From NCBI RefSeq assembly GCF_052857255.1, contig NW_027526501.1, positions 62,001-126,000 on the forward strand: 64,000 nucleotides of DNA, given 5' to 3'. Shown here one piece after another: positions 14,995 through 27,800 of the stretch. The translations under genes were made by a program, and so were the position numbers. The DNA is from Amblyomma americanum (lineage: Eukaryota > Arthropoda > Arachnida > Ixodida > Ixodidae). The notes beneath the pieces are model-generated. The model was not told the DNA's origin. It saw only the letters and a list, made by a program, of their open reading frames with translations, and searched no databases. Position 1 is the first letter of the stretch. Every line of letters begins with the position of its first letter.

Positions 14995-17900
14995 GATTTA
15001 CAAGTGTCCAAGTGATACGCGTCAAAACTTTTTCTCTCGAGCGAAAAGCATGTATTCGTGCTTAATACAACGAAACAAGCTGTTTTAGACCAAAACGAGC
15101 TAGATATGAACACATCGGTTTTACAAGTGACCGTGTGATACGCGTCAAAACTTTTTCTCTCAAAACTGCGCGAAAAGCATGTATTCGTGCTTAATACAAC
15201 GAAACTAGCTGTTTTAGACCAAAAGGATCTAGATATGAACACATCGGTTTTACAAGTGTTCCTGTGATACGCGTCAAAACTTTTTCTCTCATAACTGCGC
15301 GAAAAGCATGTAATCGTGCTTAATACAACGACTCAAGTTGTTTTAGACCGAAACGAGCTAGATCTAAACACATCGGTTTTGCAAGATTCTGAGTGTTACG
15401 CGTCAATATTTTTTCTCTCATAACTGCGCGAAAAGCATGTATTCGTGCCTAAAACAATGAAATAAGCTGTTTTAGACCGAAACGAGCTAAATCTGAACAA
15501 ATCGGTTTTACAAGTGTCCATGTGATACGCGTCAAAACTTTTTCTCATAACTGCGCGAAAAGCATGTATTCGTGCCTAAAACAATGAAATAAGCTGTTTT
15601 AGACCGAAACGAGTTTAATCTACATCGGTTTTACAAGTGTCCATGTGATACGCGTCAAAACTTTTTCTAATAACTACGCGAAAAGCATGTATTCGTGCTT
15701 AATACAACGAAACAAAAACAAGCTGTTTTACACCAAAACGAGCTAGATATGAACACGTCGGTTCTACAAGTGACCGTGCGATACGCGTCAAAACTTTTTC
15801 TCTCATAACTGCGAAAACGTGCTTACGTGCTCTCATAACGTGCTTAATACAACGAAACAAGCTGTTTTACACCGAAAAGAGCTAAATCTGAACACATCGG
15901 TTATTTGTGTCTCTGTAATACGCGTCAAAACCTTTTTCTCTTAAAACTGCGCGCAAAGCATGTATTCGTGCTTAATACAACGAGACAAGCTGTGACATCG
16001 AAACGAGCTAGATCTAAACATATCGGTTTTGCGAGTCCGAGTGATACGCGTCAAAACTTTTCTCTCATAACTGCGCGAAAAGCATGTATTCGTGATTAAA
16101 ACAACGAAAAAAAGCTGTTTTAGACCGAAACAGGCTAGATCTAAACACATCGGTTTACAAGTGTCAGTGTGATACGCGTCAAAACGTTTTCTCATAACTG
16201 CGCGAAAAGCATGTATTCGTGTTTAAAACAACGAAACAAGCTGTTTTAGACCGAAACGAGCTAAATCTGAACACATCGGTTTTACAAGTGTCCATGTGAT
16301 ACAAGTCAAAACTTTTTCTCATAACTGCGCGAAAATCATGTATTCGTGCTTAATACAACGAAACAAGCTGTTTTACACCGAAAAGAGCTAAATCTGAACA
16401 CATCGGTTATACATACGTGTCCCTGTGATACGCGTCAAAACTTTTTCTTTTAAAACTGCGCGCAAAGCATGTATTCGTGCTTAATACAACAAAACAAGCT
16501 GTTTTAGACCAAAACGGGCTAAATCTGAACACATCGGTTTTACAAGTGTCCATGTGATACGCGTCAAAACTTTTTCTCATAACTGCGCGAAAAGCATGTA
16601 TTCGTGCTTAATAGAACGAAACAAGCTGTTTTAGACCGAAACGAGCTAAATCTGAACACATCTGTTTTACAAGTGTCCATGTGATACGCGTCAAATCTTT
16701 TTCTCATAACTGCGCGAAAAGCATGTATTCGTGCTTAATACAATGAAACAAGCTGTTTTACCAAAACGAGCTAGATATGAACACATCGGATTTACAAGTG
16801 ACCGTGTGATACGCGTCAAAACTTTTTCTCATAACTGCGCGAAAAGCATGTATTCGTGCTTAATAGAACGAAACAAGCTGTTTTAGACCGAAATGAGCTA
16901 AATCTGAACACATCGGTTTTACAAGTGTCTGTGTGATACGCGTCAAAACTTTGTCTCATAACTGCGCGAAAAGCATGTATTCGTGCCTAATACAACGAAA
17001 CAAGCTGTTTTACACCAAAACGAGCTAGATATGAACACATCGGATTTACAAGTGTCCAAGTGATACGCGTCAAAACTTTTTCTCTCGAGCGAAAAGCATG
17101 TATTCGTGCTTAATACAACGAAACAAGCTGTTTTAGACCAAAACGAGTTAGATATGAACACGTCGGTTTTACAAGTGACCGTGTGATACGCGTCAAAACT
17201 TTTTCTCTCAAAACTGCGCGAAAAGCATGTATTCGTGCTTAATACAACGAAACTAGCTGTTTTAGACCAAAAGGATCTAGATATGAACACATCGGTTTTA
17301 CAAGTGTCCCTGTGATACGCGTCAAAACTTTTTCTCTTATAACTGCGCGAAAAGCATGTATTCGTGCTTAATACAACAAAAGAAGCTGTTTTAGACCGAA
17401 GTGAGCTAGATATGAACACCGGTTTTACAAGTGTCCGTGTGATACGCGTCAAAACTTTTTCTCTCATAACTGCGCGAAAAGCATGTATTCTTGCTTAATA
17501 CAACGAAACAAGCTGTTTTAGACCAAAACGAGCTAGATCTGAACACATCGGTTTTAAGTGTTCGTGTGATGCGCGTCAAAACTTTTTCTCTTATAACTGA
17601 GCGAAAAGCATGTATTCGTGCTTAATACAACGAAACAATCTGTTTTAGACCAAAACGAACTAGATCTGAACACATCGGTTTTACAAGTGTCCGTGTGATA
17701 CGCGTCAAAACTTTTTCTCTCATAACTGCGCGAAAAGCGTGTATTCGTACCTAAAACAACGAGACAAGCTGTTTTAGTACGAAAGGTGCTAGATCTAATC
17801 ACATCGGCTTTGCAAGTGTCCATGTGATACGCGTCAAAACTTTTTCTATTAACTGCGCGAAAAGCATGCATTCGTGCTTAATAAAACGAAACAAAAACAA

Positions 17901-18443
17901 GCTGTTTTACACCAAAACGAGCTAGATATGAACACGTGGGTTTTACAAGTGACCATGCGATACGCGTCAAAACATTTCTCATAACTGGGAAAAGCATGTA
18001 TTCGTGCTTAATACAACGAAACAAGCTGTTTTACACCGAAAAGAGCTAAATCTGAACACATCGGTATACGTGTCCCTGTGGTACGCGTCAAAACTTTTTC
18101 TCTTAAAACTGCGCGCAAAGCTTGTATTCGTGCTTAATACAACAAAACAAGCTGTTTTAGACAAAAATGAGCTAGATATGAACACCGGTTTTACAAGTGT
18201 CCGTGTGATACGCGTCAAAACCTTTTCTCTCATAACTGCGCGAAAAGCATGTATTTTTGCTTAAAACAACGAAACAAGCTGTTTTAGACCGAAACGAGCT
18301 AAATCTGAACACATCGGTTTTACAAGTGTCCATGTGATACGCGTCAAAACTTTTTCTCATAACTGCGCGAAAAGCATGTATTCGTGCTTAATAGAACGAA
18401 ACAAGCTGTTTTAGACCGAAACGAGCTAAATCTGAACACATCG
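14995..18443 (+). repeat. Nested tandem block Y, first copy (about 3.45 kb)
   Basis: About 27 monomers followed directly by a second copy at 18,444-21,894 (offset 3,449-3,451 bp). Shared landmarks are the CTCTCGAGCG short monomer, the GTGTTCCTGTGATACG variant and the TTATACATACGTGTCC variant. Copy B has only one copy of this block. Confidence 0.85.
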
Positions 18444-21400
18444 GTTTTACAAGTGTCCAAGTGATACGCGTCAAAACTTTTTCTCTCGAGCGAAAAGCAT
18501 GTATTCGTGCTTAATACAACGAAACAAGCTGTTTTAGACCAAAACGAGCTAGATATGAACACATCGGTTTTACAAGTGACCGTGTGATACGCGTCAAAAC
18601 TTTTTCTCTCAAAACTGCGCGAAAAGCATGTATTCGTGCTTAATACAACGAAACTAGCTGTTTTAGACCAAAAGGATCTAGATATGAACACATCGGTTTT
18701 ACAAGTGTTCCTGTGATACGCGTCAAAACTTTTTCTCTCATAACTGCGCGAAAAGCATGTAATCGTGCTTAATACAACGACTCAAGTTGTTTTAGACCGA
18801 AACGAGCTAGATCTAAACACATCGGTTTTGCAAGATTCTGAGTGTTACGCGTCAATATTTTTTCTCTCATAACTGCGCGAAAAGCATGTATTCGTGCCTA
18901 AAACAATGAAATAAGCTGTTTTAGACCGAAACGAGCTAAATCTGAACAAATCGGTTTTACAAGTGTCCATGTGATACGCGTCAAAACTTTTTCTCATAAC
19001 TGCGCGAAAAGCATGTATTCGTGCCTAAAACAATGAAATAAGCTGTTTTAGACCGAAACGAGTTTAATCTACATCGGTTTTACAAGTGTCCATGTGATAC
19101 GCGTCAAAACTTTTTCTAATAACTACGCGAAAAGCATGTATTCGTGCTTAATACAACGAAACAAAAACAAGCTGTTTTACACCAAAACGAGCTAGATATG
19201 AACACGTCGGTTCTACAAGTGACCGTGCGATACGCGTCAAAACTTTTTCTCTCATAACTGCGAAAACGTGCTTACGTGCTCTCATAACGTGCTTAATACA
19301 ACGAAACAAGCTGTTTTACACCGAAAAGAGCTAAATCTGAACACATCGGTTATTTGTGTCTCTGTGATACGCGTCAAAACCTTTTTCTCTTAAAACTGCG
19401 CGCAAAGCATGTATTCGTGCTTAATACAACGAGACAAGCTGTTTGACATCGAAACGAGCTAGATCTAAACATATCGGTTTTGCGAGTCCGAGTGATACGC
19501 GTCAAAACTTTTCTCTCATAACTGCGCGAAAAGCATGTATTCGTGATTAAAACAACGAAAAAAAGCTGTTTTAGACCGAAACAGGCTAGATCTAAACACA
19601 TCGGTTTACAAGTGTCAGTGTGATACGCGTCAAAACGTTTTCTCATAACTGCGCGAAAAGCATGTATTCGTGTTTAAAACAACGAAACAAGCTGTTTTAG
19701 ACCGAAACGAGCTAAATCTGAACACATCGGTTTTACAAGTGTCCATGTGATACAAGTCAAAACTTTTTCTCATAACTGCGCGAAAATCATGTATTCGTGC
19801 TTAATACAACGAAACAAGCTGTTTTACACCGAAAAGAGCTAAATCTGAACACATCGGTTATACATACGTGTCCCTGTGATACGCGTCAAAACTTTTTCTT
19901 TTAAAACTGCGCGCAAAGCATGTATTCGTGCTTAATACAACAAAACAAGCTGTTTTAGACCAAAACGGGCTAAATCTGAACACATCGGTTTTACAAGTGT
20001 CCATGTGATACGCGTCAAAACTTTTTCTCATAACTGCGCGAAAAGCATGTATTCGTGCTTAATAGAACGAAACAAGCTGTTTTAGACCGAAACGAGCTAA
20101 ATCTGAACACATCTGTTTTACAAGTGTCCATGTGATACGCGTCAAATCTTTTTCTCATAACTGCGCGAAAAGCATGTATTCGTGCTTAATACAATGAAAC
20201 AAGCTGTTTTACCAAAACGAGCTAGATATGAACACATCGGATTTACAAGTGACCGTGTGATACGCGTCAAAACTTTTTCTCATAACTGCGCGAAAAGCAT
20301 GTATTCGTGCTTAATAGAACGAAACAAGCTGTTTTAGACCGAAATGAGCTAAATCTGAACACATCGGTTTTACAAGTGTCTGTGTGATACGCGTCAAAAC
20401 TTTGTCTCATAACTGCGCGAAAAGCATGTATTCGTGCCTAATACAACGAAACAAGCTGTTTTACACCAAAACGAGCTAGATATGAACACATCGGATTTAC
20501 AAGTGTCCAAGTGATACGCGTCAAAACTTTTTCTCTCGAGCGAAAAGCATGTATTCGTGCTTAATACAACGAAACAAGCTGTTTTAGACCAAAACGAGTT
20601 AGATATGAACACGTCGGTTTTACAAGTGACCGTGTGATACGCGTCAAAACTTTTTCTCTCAAAACTGCGCGAAAAGCATGTATTCGTGCTTAATACAACG
20701 AAACTAGCTGTTTTAGACCAAAAGGATCTAGATATGAACACATCGGTTTTACAAGTGTCCCTGTGATACGCGTCAAAACTTTTTCTCTTATAACTGCGCG
20801 AAAAGCATGTATTCGTGCTTAATACAACAAAAGAAGCTGTTTTAGACCGAAGTGAGCTAGATATGAACACCGGTTTTACAAGTGTCCGTGTGATACGCGT
20901 CAAAACTTTTTCTCTCATAACTGCGCGAAAAGCATGTATTCTTGCTTAATACAACGAAACAAGCTGTTTTAGACCAAAACGAGCTAGATCTGAACACATC
21001 GGTTTTAAGTGTTCGTGTGATGCGCGTCAAAACTTTTTCTCTTATAACTGAGCGAAAAGCATGTATTCGTGCTTAATACAACGAAACAATCTGTTTTAGA
21101 CCAAAACGAACTAGATCTGAACACATCGGTTTTACAAGTGTCCGTGTGATACGCGTCAAAACTTTTTCTCTCATAACTGCGCGAAAAGCGTGTATTCGTA
21201 CCTAAAACAACGAGACAAGCTGTTTTAGTACGAAAGGTGCTAGATCTAATCACATCGGCTTTGCAAGTGTCCATGTGATACGCGTCAAAACTTTTTCTAT
21301 TAACTGCGCGAAAAGCATGCATTCGTGCTTAATAAAACGAAACAAAAACAAGCTGTTTTACACCAAAACGAGCTAGATATGAACACGTGGGTTTTACAAG

Positions 21401-21894
21401 TGACCATGCGATACGCGTCAAAACATTTCTCATAACTGGGAAAAGCATGTATTCGTGCTTAATACAACGAAACAAGCTGTTTTACACCGAAAAGAGCTAA
21501 ATCTGAACACATCGGTATACGTGTCCCTGTGGTACGCGTCAAAACTTTTTCTCTTAAAACTGCGCGCAAAGCTTGTATTCGTGCTTAATACAACAAAACA
21601 AGCTGTTTTAGACAAAAATGAGCTAGATATGAACACCGGTTTTACAAGTGTCCGTGTGATACGCGTCAAAACCTTTTCACTCATAACTGCGCGAAAAGCA
21701 TGTATTTTTGCTTAAAACAACGAAACAAGCTGTTTTAGACCGAAACGAGCTAAATCTGAACACATCGGTTTTACAAGTGTCCATGTGATACGCGTCAAAA
21801 CTTTTTCTCATAACTGCGCGAAAAGCATGTATTCGTGCTTAATAGAACGAAACAAGCTGTTTTAGACCGAAACGAGCTAAATCTGAACACATCG
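18444..21894 (+). repeat. Nested tandem block Y, second copy (about 3.45 kb)
   Basis: Nearly identical direct copy of the preceding block. Small differences include TGTGACATCG versus TGTTTGACATCG (near 15,991 and 19,441), which also cause the 2-bp change in offset. Confidence 0.85.
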
Positions 21895-24806
21895 GTTTTA
21901 CAAGTGTCCATGTGATACGCGTCAAAACTTTTTCTCATAACTGCGCGAAAAGCATGTATTCGTGCATAATACAACGAAACAAGCTGTTTTACACCAAAAC
22001 GAGCTAGATATGAACACATCGGACTTACAAGTGTCCATGTGATACGCGTCAAAACTTTTTCTCTCATAACTGCGCGAAAAGCATGTATTCGTGCTTAATA
22101 CACCGAAACAAGCTGTTTTAGACCAAAACGAGATAGATATGAACACATCGGTTTTACAAGTGTCCGTGTGATACGCGTCAATATTTTTTCTCTCATAACT
22201 GCGCGAAAAGCATGTATTCGTGCCTAAAACAATGAAACAAGCTGTTTTACACCGAAACGAGTTAAATCTGAACATATTGGTTTTACAAGTGTCCATGTGA
22301 TACGCGTCAAAACTTTTTCTAATAACTGCGCGAAAAGCATGTATTCGTGCTTAATACAACGAAAGAAAAACAAGCTGTTTTACACCGAAACGAGCTAGAT
22401 ATGAACACGTCGGTTTTGCAAGTGACCGTGCGATACGCGTCAAAACTTTTTCTCTCATAACTGCGAAAAGCATGTATTCATGCTTAATACAACGAAACAA
22501 GCTGTTTTACACCGAAAAGAGCTAAATCTGAACACATCGGTTATACGTGTTCTGTGATACGCGTCAAAACTTTTTCTGTTAAAACTGCGCGCAAAGCATG
22601 TATTCGTGCTTAATACAACAAAACAAGCTGTTTTACACCGAAGTGAGCTAGATATGAGCAACGGTTTTACAAGTGTCCGTGTGATACGCGTCAAAACTTT
22701 TTCTCCAATAACTGCGCGAAAAGCATGTATTCTTGCTTAAAACAAGGAAACAAGCTGTTTTAGACCGCAGCGAGGGAAATCTGAACACATCGGTTTTACA
22801 AGTGTCCATGTGATACGCGTCAAAACTTTTTGTCTCATAAATGCGCGAAAAGCATGTATTCGTGCTTAATACAACGAAACAAGCTGTTTTAGACCAAAAG
22901 GATCTAGATCTGAACACATCGGTTTTACAAGTGTCCGTGTGATGCGCGTCAAAACTTTTTCTCTCATAACTGCGCGAAAAGCGTGTATTCGTACTTAAAA
23001 CAACGAGACAAGCTGTTTTAGACTGAAAGGAGCTAGATCTAATCACATCGGCTTTGCAAGTGTCCATGTGATACGCGTCAAAACTTTTTCTATTAACTGC
23101 GCGAAAAGCATGTATTCGTGCTTAATAAAACGAAACAAGCTGTTTTAGACCAAAACGAGCTAGATATGAACACATCAGTTTTACAAGTGACCGTGTGATA
23201 CGCGTCAAAACTTTTTCTCTCATAACTGCGCGAAAAGCATGTATTCGTGCTTAATACAACGAAACAAGCTGTTTTAGACCAAAAGGATCTATATATGAAC
23301 ACATCGGTTTTACAAGTGTCCCTGTGATACGCGTCAAAACTTTTTCTCTTATAACTGCGCGAAAAGCATGTATTTTTGCTTAAAACAACGAAACAAGCTG
23401 TTTTAGACCGAAGCGAGTTAAATCTGAACACATCGGTTTTACAAGTGTCCGTGTGATACGCGTCAAAACTTTTCCTGTCATAACTGCGCGAAAAGCATGT
23501 ATTCATGCTTAATACAAAGAGACAAGCTGTTTTAAACCGAAACGAGCTAGATCTAAACACATCGGTTTTGCGAGTTGAGTGATACGCGTCAAAACTTTTT
23601 CTCTCGTAGCTGCGCGAAAAGCATGTATTCATGAATAAAACAACGAAACAAGCTATTTTAGACCGAAACAAGTTAAATCTGAACATCGGTTTACAAGTGT
23701 CAGTGTGGTACGCGTCAAAACGTTTTCTAATAACTGCGCGAAAAGCATGTATTCGTGCTTAATAGAACGAAACAAGCTGTTTTAGACCGAAACGAGCTAA
23801 ATCTGAACACATCGGTTTTACAAGTGTCCATGTGATACGCGTCACAACTTTTTCTCATACCTGCGCGAAAATCATATATTCGTGCCTAATACAACGAAAC
23901 AAGCTGTTTTACACCAAAACGAGCTAGATATGAACACATCAGATTTACAAGTGTCCAAGTGATACGCGTCAAAACTTTTTCTCTCGAGCGAAAAGCATGT
24001 ATTCGTGCTTAATACAACGAAACAAGCTGTTTTAGACCAAAACGAGCTAGATATGAACACATCGGTTTTACAAGTGACCGTGTGATACGCGTCAAAACTT
24101 TTTCTCTCAAAACTGCGCGAAAAGCATGTATTCGTGCTTAATACAACGAAACTAGCTGTTTTAGACCAAAAGGATCTAGATATGAACACATCGGTTTTAC
24201 AAGTGTCCCTGTGATACGCGTCAAAACTTTTTCTCTCATAACTGCGCGAAAAGCATGTAATCGTGCTTAATACAACGACTCAAGTTGTTTTAGACCGAAA
24301 CGAGCTAGATCTAAACACATCGATTTTGCAAGAGTCTGAGTGTTACGCGTCAAAACGTTTTCTCATAACTGCGCGAAAAGCATGTATTCGTGCTTAATAG
24401 AACGAAACAAGCTGTTTTAGACCGAAACGAGCTAAATCTGAACACATCGGTTTTACAAGTGTCCGTGTGATACGCGTCAATATTTTTTTCTCTCATAACT
24501 GCGCGAAAAGCATGTATTCGTGCCTAAAACAATGAAATAAGCTGTTTTAGACCGAAACGAGTTTAATCTACATCGGTTTTACAAGTGTCCATGTGATACG
24601 CGTCAAAACTTTTTCTAATAACTACGCGAAAAGCATGTATTCGTGCTTAATACAACGAAACAAAAACAAGCTGTTTTACACCAAAACGAGCTAGATATGA
24701 ACACGTCGGTTTTACAAGTGACCGTGCGATACGCGTCAAAACATTTCTCATAACTGCGAAAAGCATGTATTCGTGCTTAATACAACGAAACAAGCTGTTT
24801 TACACC

Positions 24807-27800
24807 GAAACGAGCTAAATCTGAACACATCGGTTTTACAAGTGTCCATGTGATACGCGTCAAAACTTTTCCTCATAACTGCGCGAAAAGCATGTATTCG
24901 TGCCTAATACAACAAAAAAGCTGTTTTACACCAAAAAGAGCTAGATATGAACACATCGGAATTACAAGTGTCCATGTGATACGCGTCAAAACTTTTTCTC
25001 TCATAACTGCGCGAAAAGCATGTATTCTTGCTTAATACAACGAAACAAGCTGTTTTTGACCAAAACGAGATAGATATGAACACATCGGTTTTACAAGGGA
25101 CCGTGTGATACGCGTCAAAACTATTTCTCTCATAACTGCGCGAAAAGCATGTATTCGTGCTTAATACAACGAAACAAGCTGTTTTAGACCAAAAGGATCT
25201 AGATATGAACACATCGGTTTTACAAGTGTCCCTGTGATACGCGTCAAAACTTTTTCTCTTATAACTGCGCGAAAAGCATGTATTCGTGCTTAGAACAACG
25301 ACACAAGTTGTTTTAGACCGAAACAAGCTAGATCTAAACACATCGGTTTTGCAAGAGTCCGAGTGTTACGCGTCAATAAGTTTCTCTCATAAGTGCGCGA
25401 AAAGCATGTATTCGTGATTAAAACAAAGAAACAAGCTGTTTTAGACCGAAACAGGCTAAATCTGAACATCGGTTTACAAGTGTCAGTGTGATACGCATCA
25501 AAACGTTTTCTCATAACGGCGCGATAAGCATGTATTCGTGCTTAATAGAACGAAACAAGCTGTTTTAGACCGAAACGAGTTAAATCTGAACACATCGGTT
25601 TTACAAGTGTCCGTGTGATACGCATCAATATTTTTTCTCTCATAACTGCGCGAAAAGCATGTATTCGTGCCTAAAACAATGAAACAAGCTGTTTTAGACC
25701 GAAACGAGTTAAATCTAAACATATCGGTTTTACAAGTGTCCATGTGATACGCGTCAAAACTTTTTCTAATAACTGCGCGAAAAGCATGTATTCGTGCTTA
25801 ATACAACGAAAAAAAAACAAGCTGTTTTACACCGAAACGAGCTAGATATGAACACGTCGGTTTTGCAAGTGACCGTGCGATACGCGTCAAAACTTTTTCT
25901 CTCATAACTGCGAAAAGCATGTATTCATGCTTAATACAACGAAACAAGCTGTTTTACACCGAAAAGAGCTAAGTCTGAACACATCGGTTATACGTGTCCC
26001 TGTGATACGCGTCAAAACTTTTCCTGTTAAAACTGCGCGCAAAGCATGTATTCGTGCTTAATACAACAAAACAAGCTGTTTTAGACCGAAGTGAGCTAGA
26101 TATGAGCAACGGTTTTACAAGTGTCCATGTGATACGCGTCAAAACTTTTTCTCATAACTGCGAAAAGCATGTATACGTGCTTAATAGAACGAAAGAAGCT
26201 GTTTTAGACCGAAACGAGCTAAATCTGAACACATCGGTTTTACAAGTGTCCATGTGATACGCGTCAAAACTTTTTCTCATAACTGCGCGAAAAGCATGTA
26301 TTCGTGCCTAATACAACGAAAAAGCTGTTTTACACCAAAAGGATCTAGATATGAACACATCGGATTTACAAGTGTCATGTGATACGCGTCAAAACTTTTT
26401 CTCTCATAACTGCGCGAAAAGCATGTAATCGTGCTTAATACAACGACTCAAGTTGTTTTAGACCGAAACGAGCCAGATCTAAACACATCGGTTTTGCAAG
26501 AGTCTGAGTGTTACGCGTCAAAACGTTTTCTCATAACTGCGCGAAAAGCATGTATTCGTGCTTAATAGAACGAAGCAAGCTGTTTTAGACCGAAACGAGG
26601 TAAATCTGAACACATCGGTTTTACAAGTGTCCGTGTGATACGCGTCAATATTTTTTTCTCTCATAACTGCGCGAAAAGCATGTATTCGTGCCTAAAACAA
26701 TGAAATAAGCTGTTTTAGACCGAAACGAGTTTAATCTGAACACATCGGTTTTACATGTGTCCATGTGATACGCGTCAAAACGTTTTCTAATAACTACGCG
26801 AAAAGCATGTATTCGTGCTTAATACAACGAAACAAAAACAAGCTGTTTTACACCAAAACGAGCTAGATATGAACACGTCGGTTTTACAAGTGACCGTGCG
26901 ATACGCGTCAAAACTTTTTCTCTCATAACTGCGAAAACGTGCTTACGTGCTCTCATAACGTGCTTAATACAACGAAACAAGCTGTTTTACACCGAAAAGA
27001 GCTAAATCTGAACACATCTTTTATTTGTGTCTCTGTGATACGCGTCAAAACCTTTTTCTCTTAAAACTGCGCGCAAAGCATGTATTCGTGCTTAATACAA
27101 CGAGACAAGCTGTTTTAGATCGAAACGAGCTAGATCTAAACAGATCGGTTTTGCGAGTCCGAGTGATACGCGTCAAAACTTTTCTCTCATAACTGCGCGA
27201 AAAGCATGTATTCGTGATTAAAACAACGAAAAAAGCTGTTTTAGACCGAAAGAAGCTAGATCTAAACACATCGGTTTACAAGTGTCAGTGTGATACGCGT
27301 CAAAACGTTTTCTCATAACTGCGCGAAAAGCATGTATTCGTGTTTAAAACAACGAAACAAGCTGTTTTAGACCGAAACGAGCTAAATCTGAACACATCGG
27401 TTTTACAAGTGTCCATGTGATACAAGTCAAAACTTTTTCTCATAACTGCGCGAAAATCATGTATTCGTGCTTAATACAACGAAACAAGCTGTTTTACACC
27501 GAAAAGAGCTAAATCTGAACACATCGGTTATACGTGTCCCTGTGATACGTGTCAAAACTTTTTCTCTTAAAACTGCGCGCAAAGCATGTATTCGTGCTTA
27601 ATACAACAAAACAAGCTGTTTTAGACCAAAACGGGCTAAATCTGAACACATCGGTTTTACAAGTGTCCATGTGATACGCGTCAAAACTTTTTCTCATAAC
27701 TGCGCGAAAAGCATGTATTCGTGCTTAACAGAACGAAACAATCTGTTTTAGACCGAAACGAGCTAAATCTGAACACATCTGTTTTACAAGTGTCCATGTG

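Larger units (their letters stand above)
4980..24740 (+). repeat. Higher-order satellite repeat, copy A (about 19.8 kb)
   Basis: This block of about 154 monomers is repeated as copy B. Matching landmarks sit at constant offsets that change stepwise: 19,827 bp for 4,980-6,300; 19,698 bp for about 6,421-10,356; 20,977 bp for about 10,361-16,000; then 17,528 and 17,401 bp for about 19,370-24,740. Each step is close to a whole number of monomers. A contains one extra monomer near 6,300-6,420, lacks 1,279 bp present in B at about 30,054-31,337, and has two copies of a 3.45-kb block where B has one. Edges were found by reading and are good to a few tens of bases. Confidence 0.85.
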
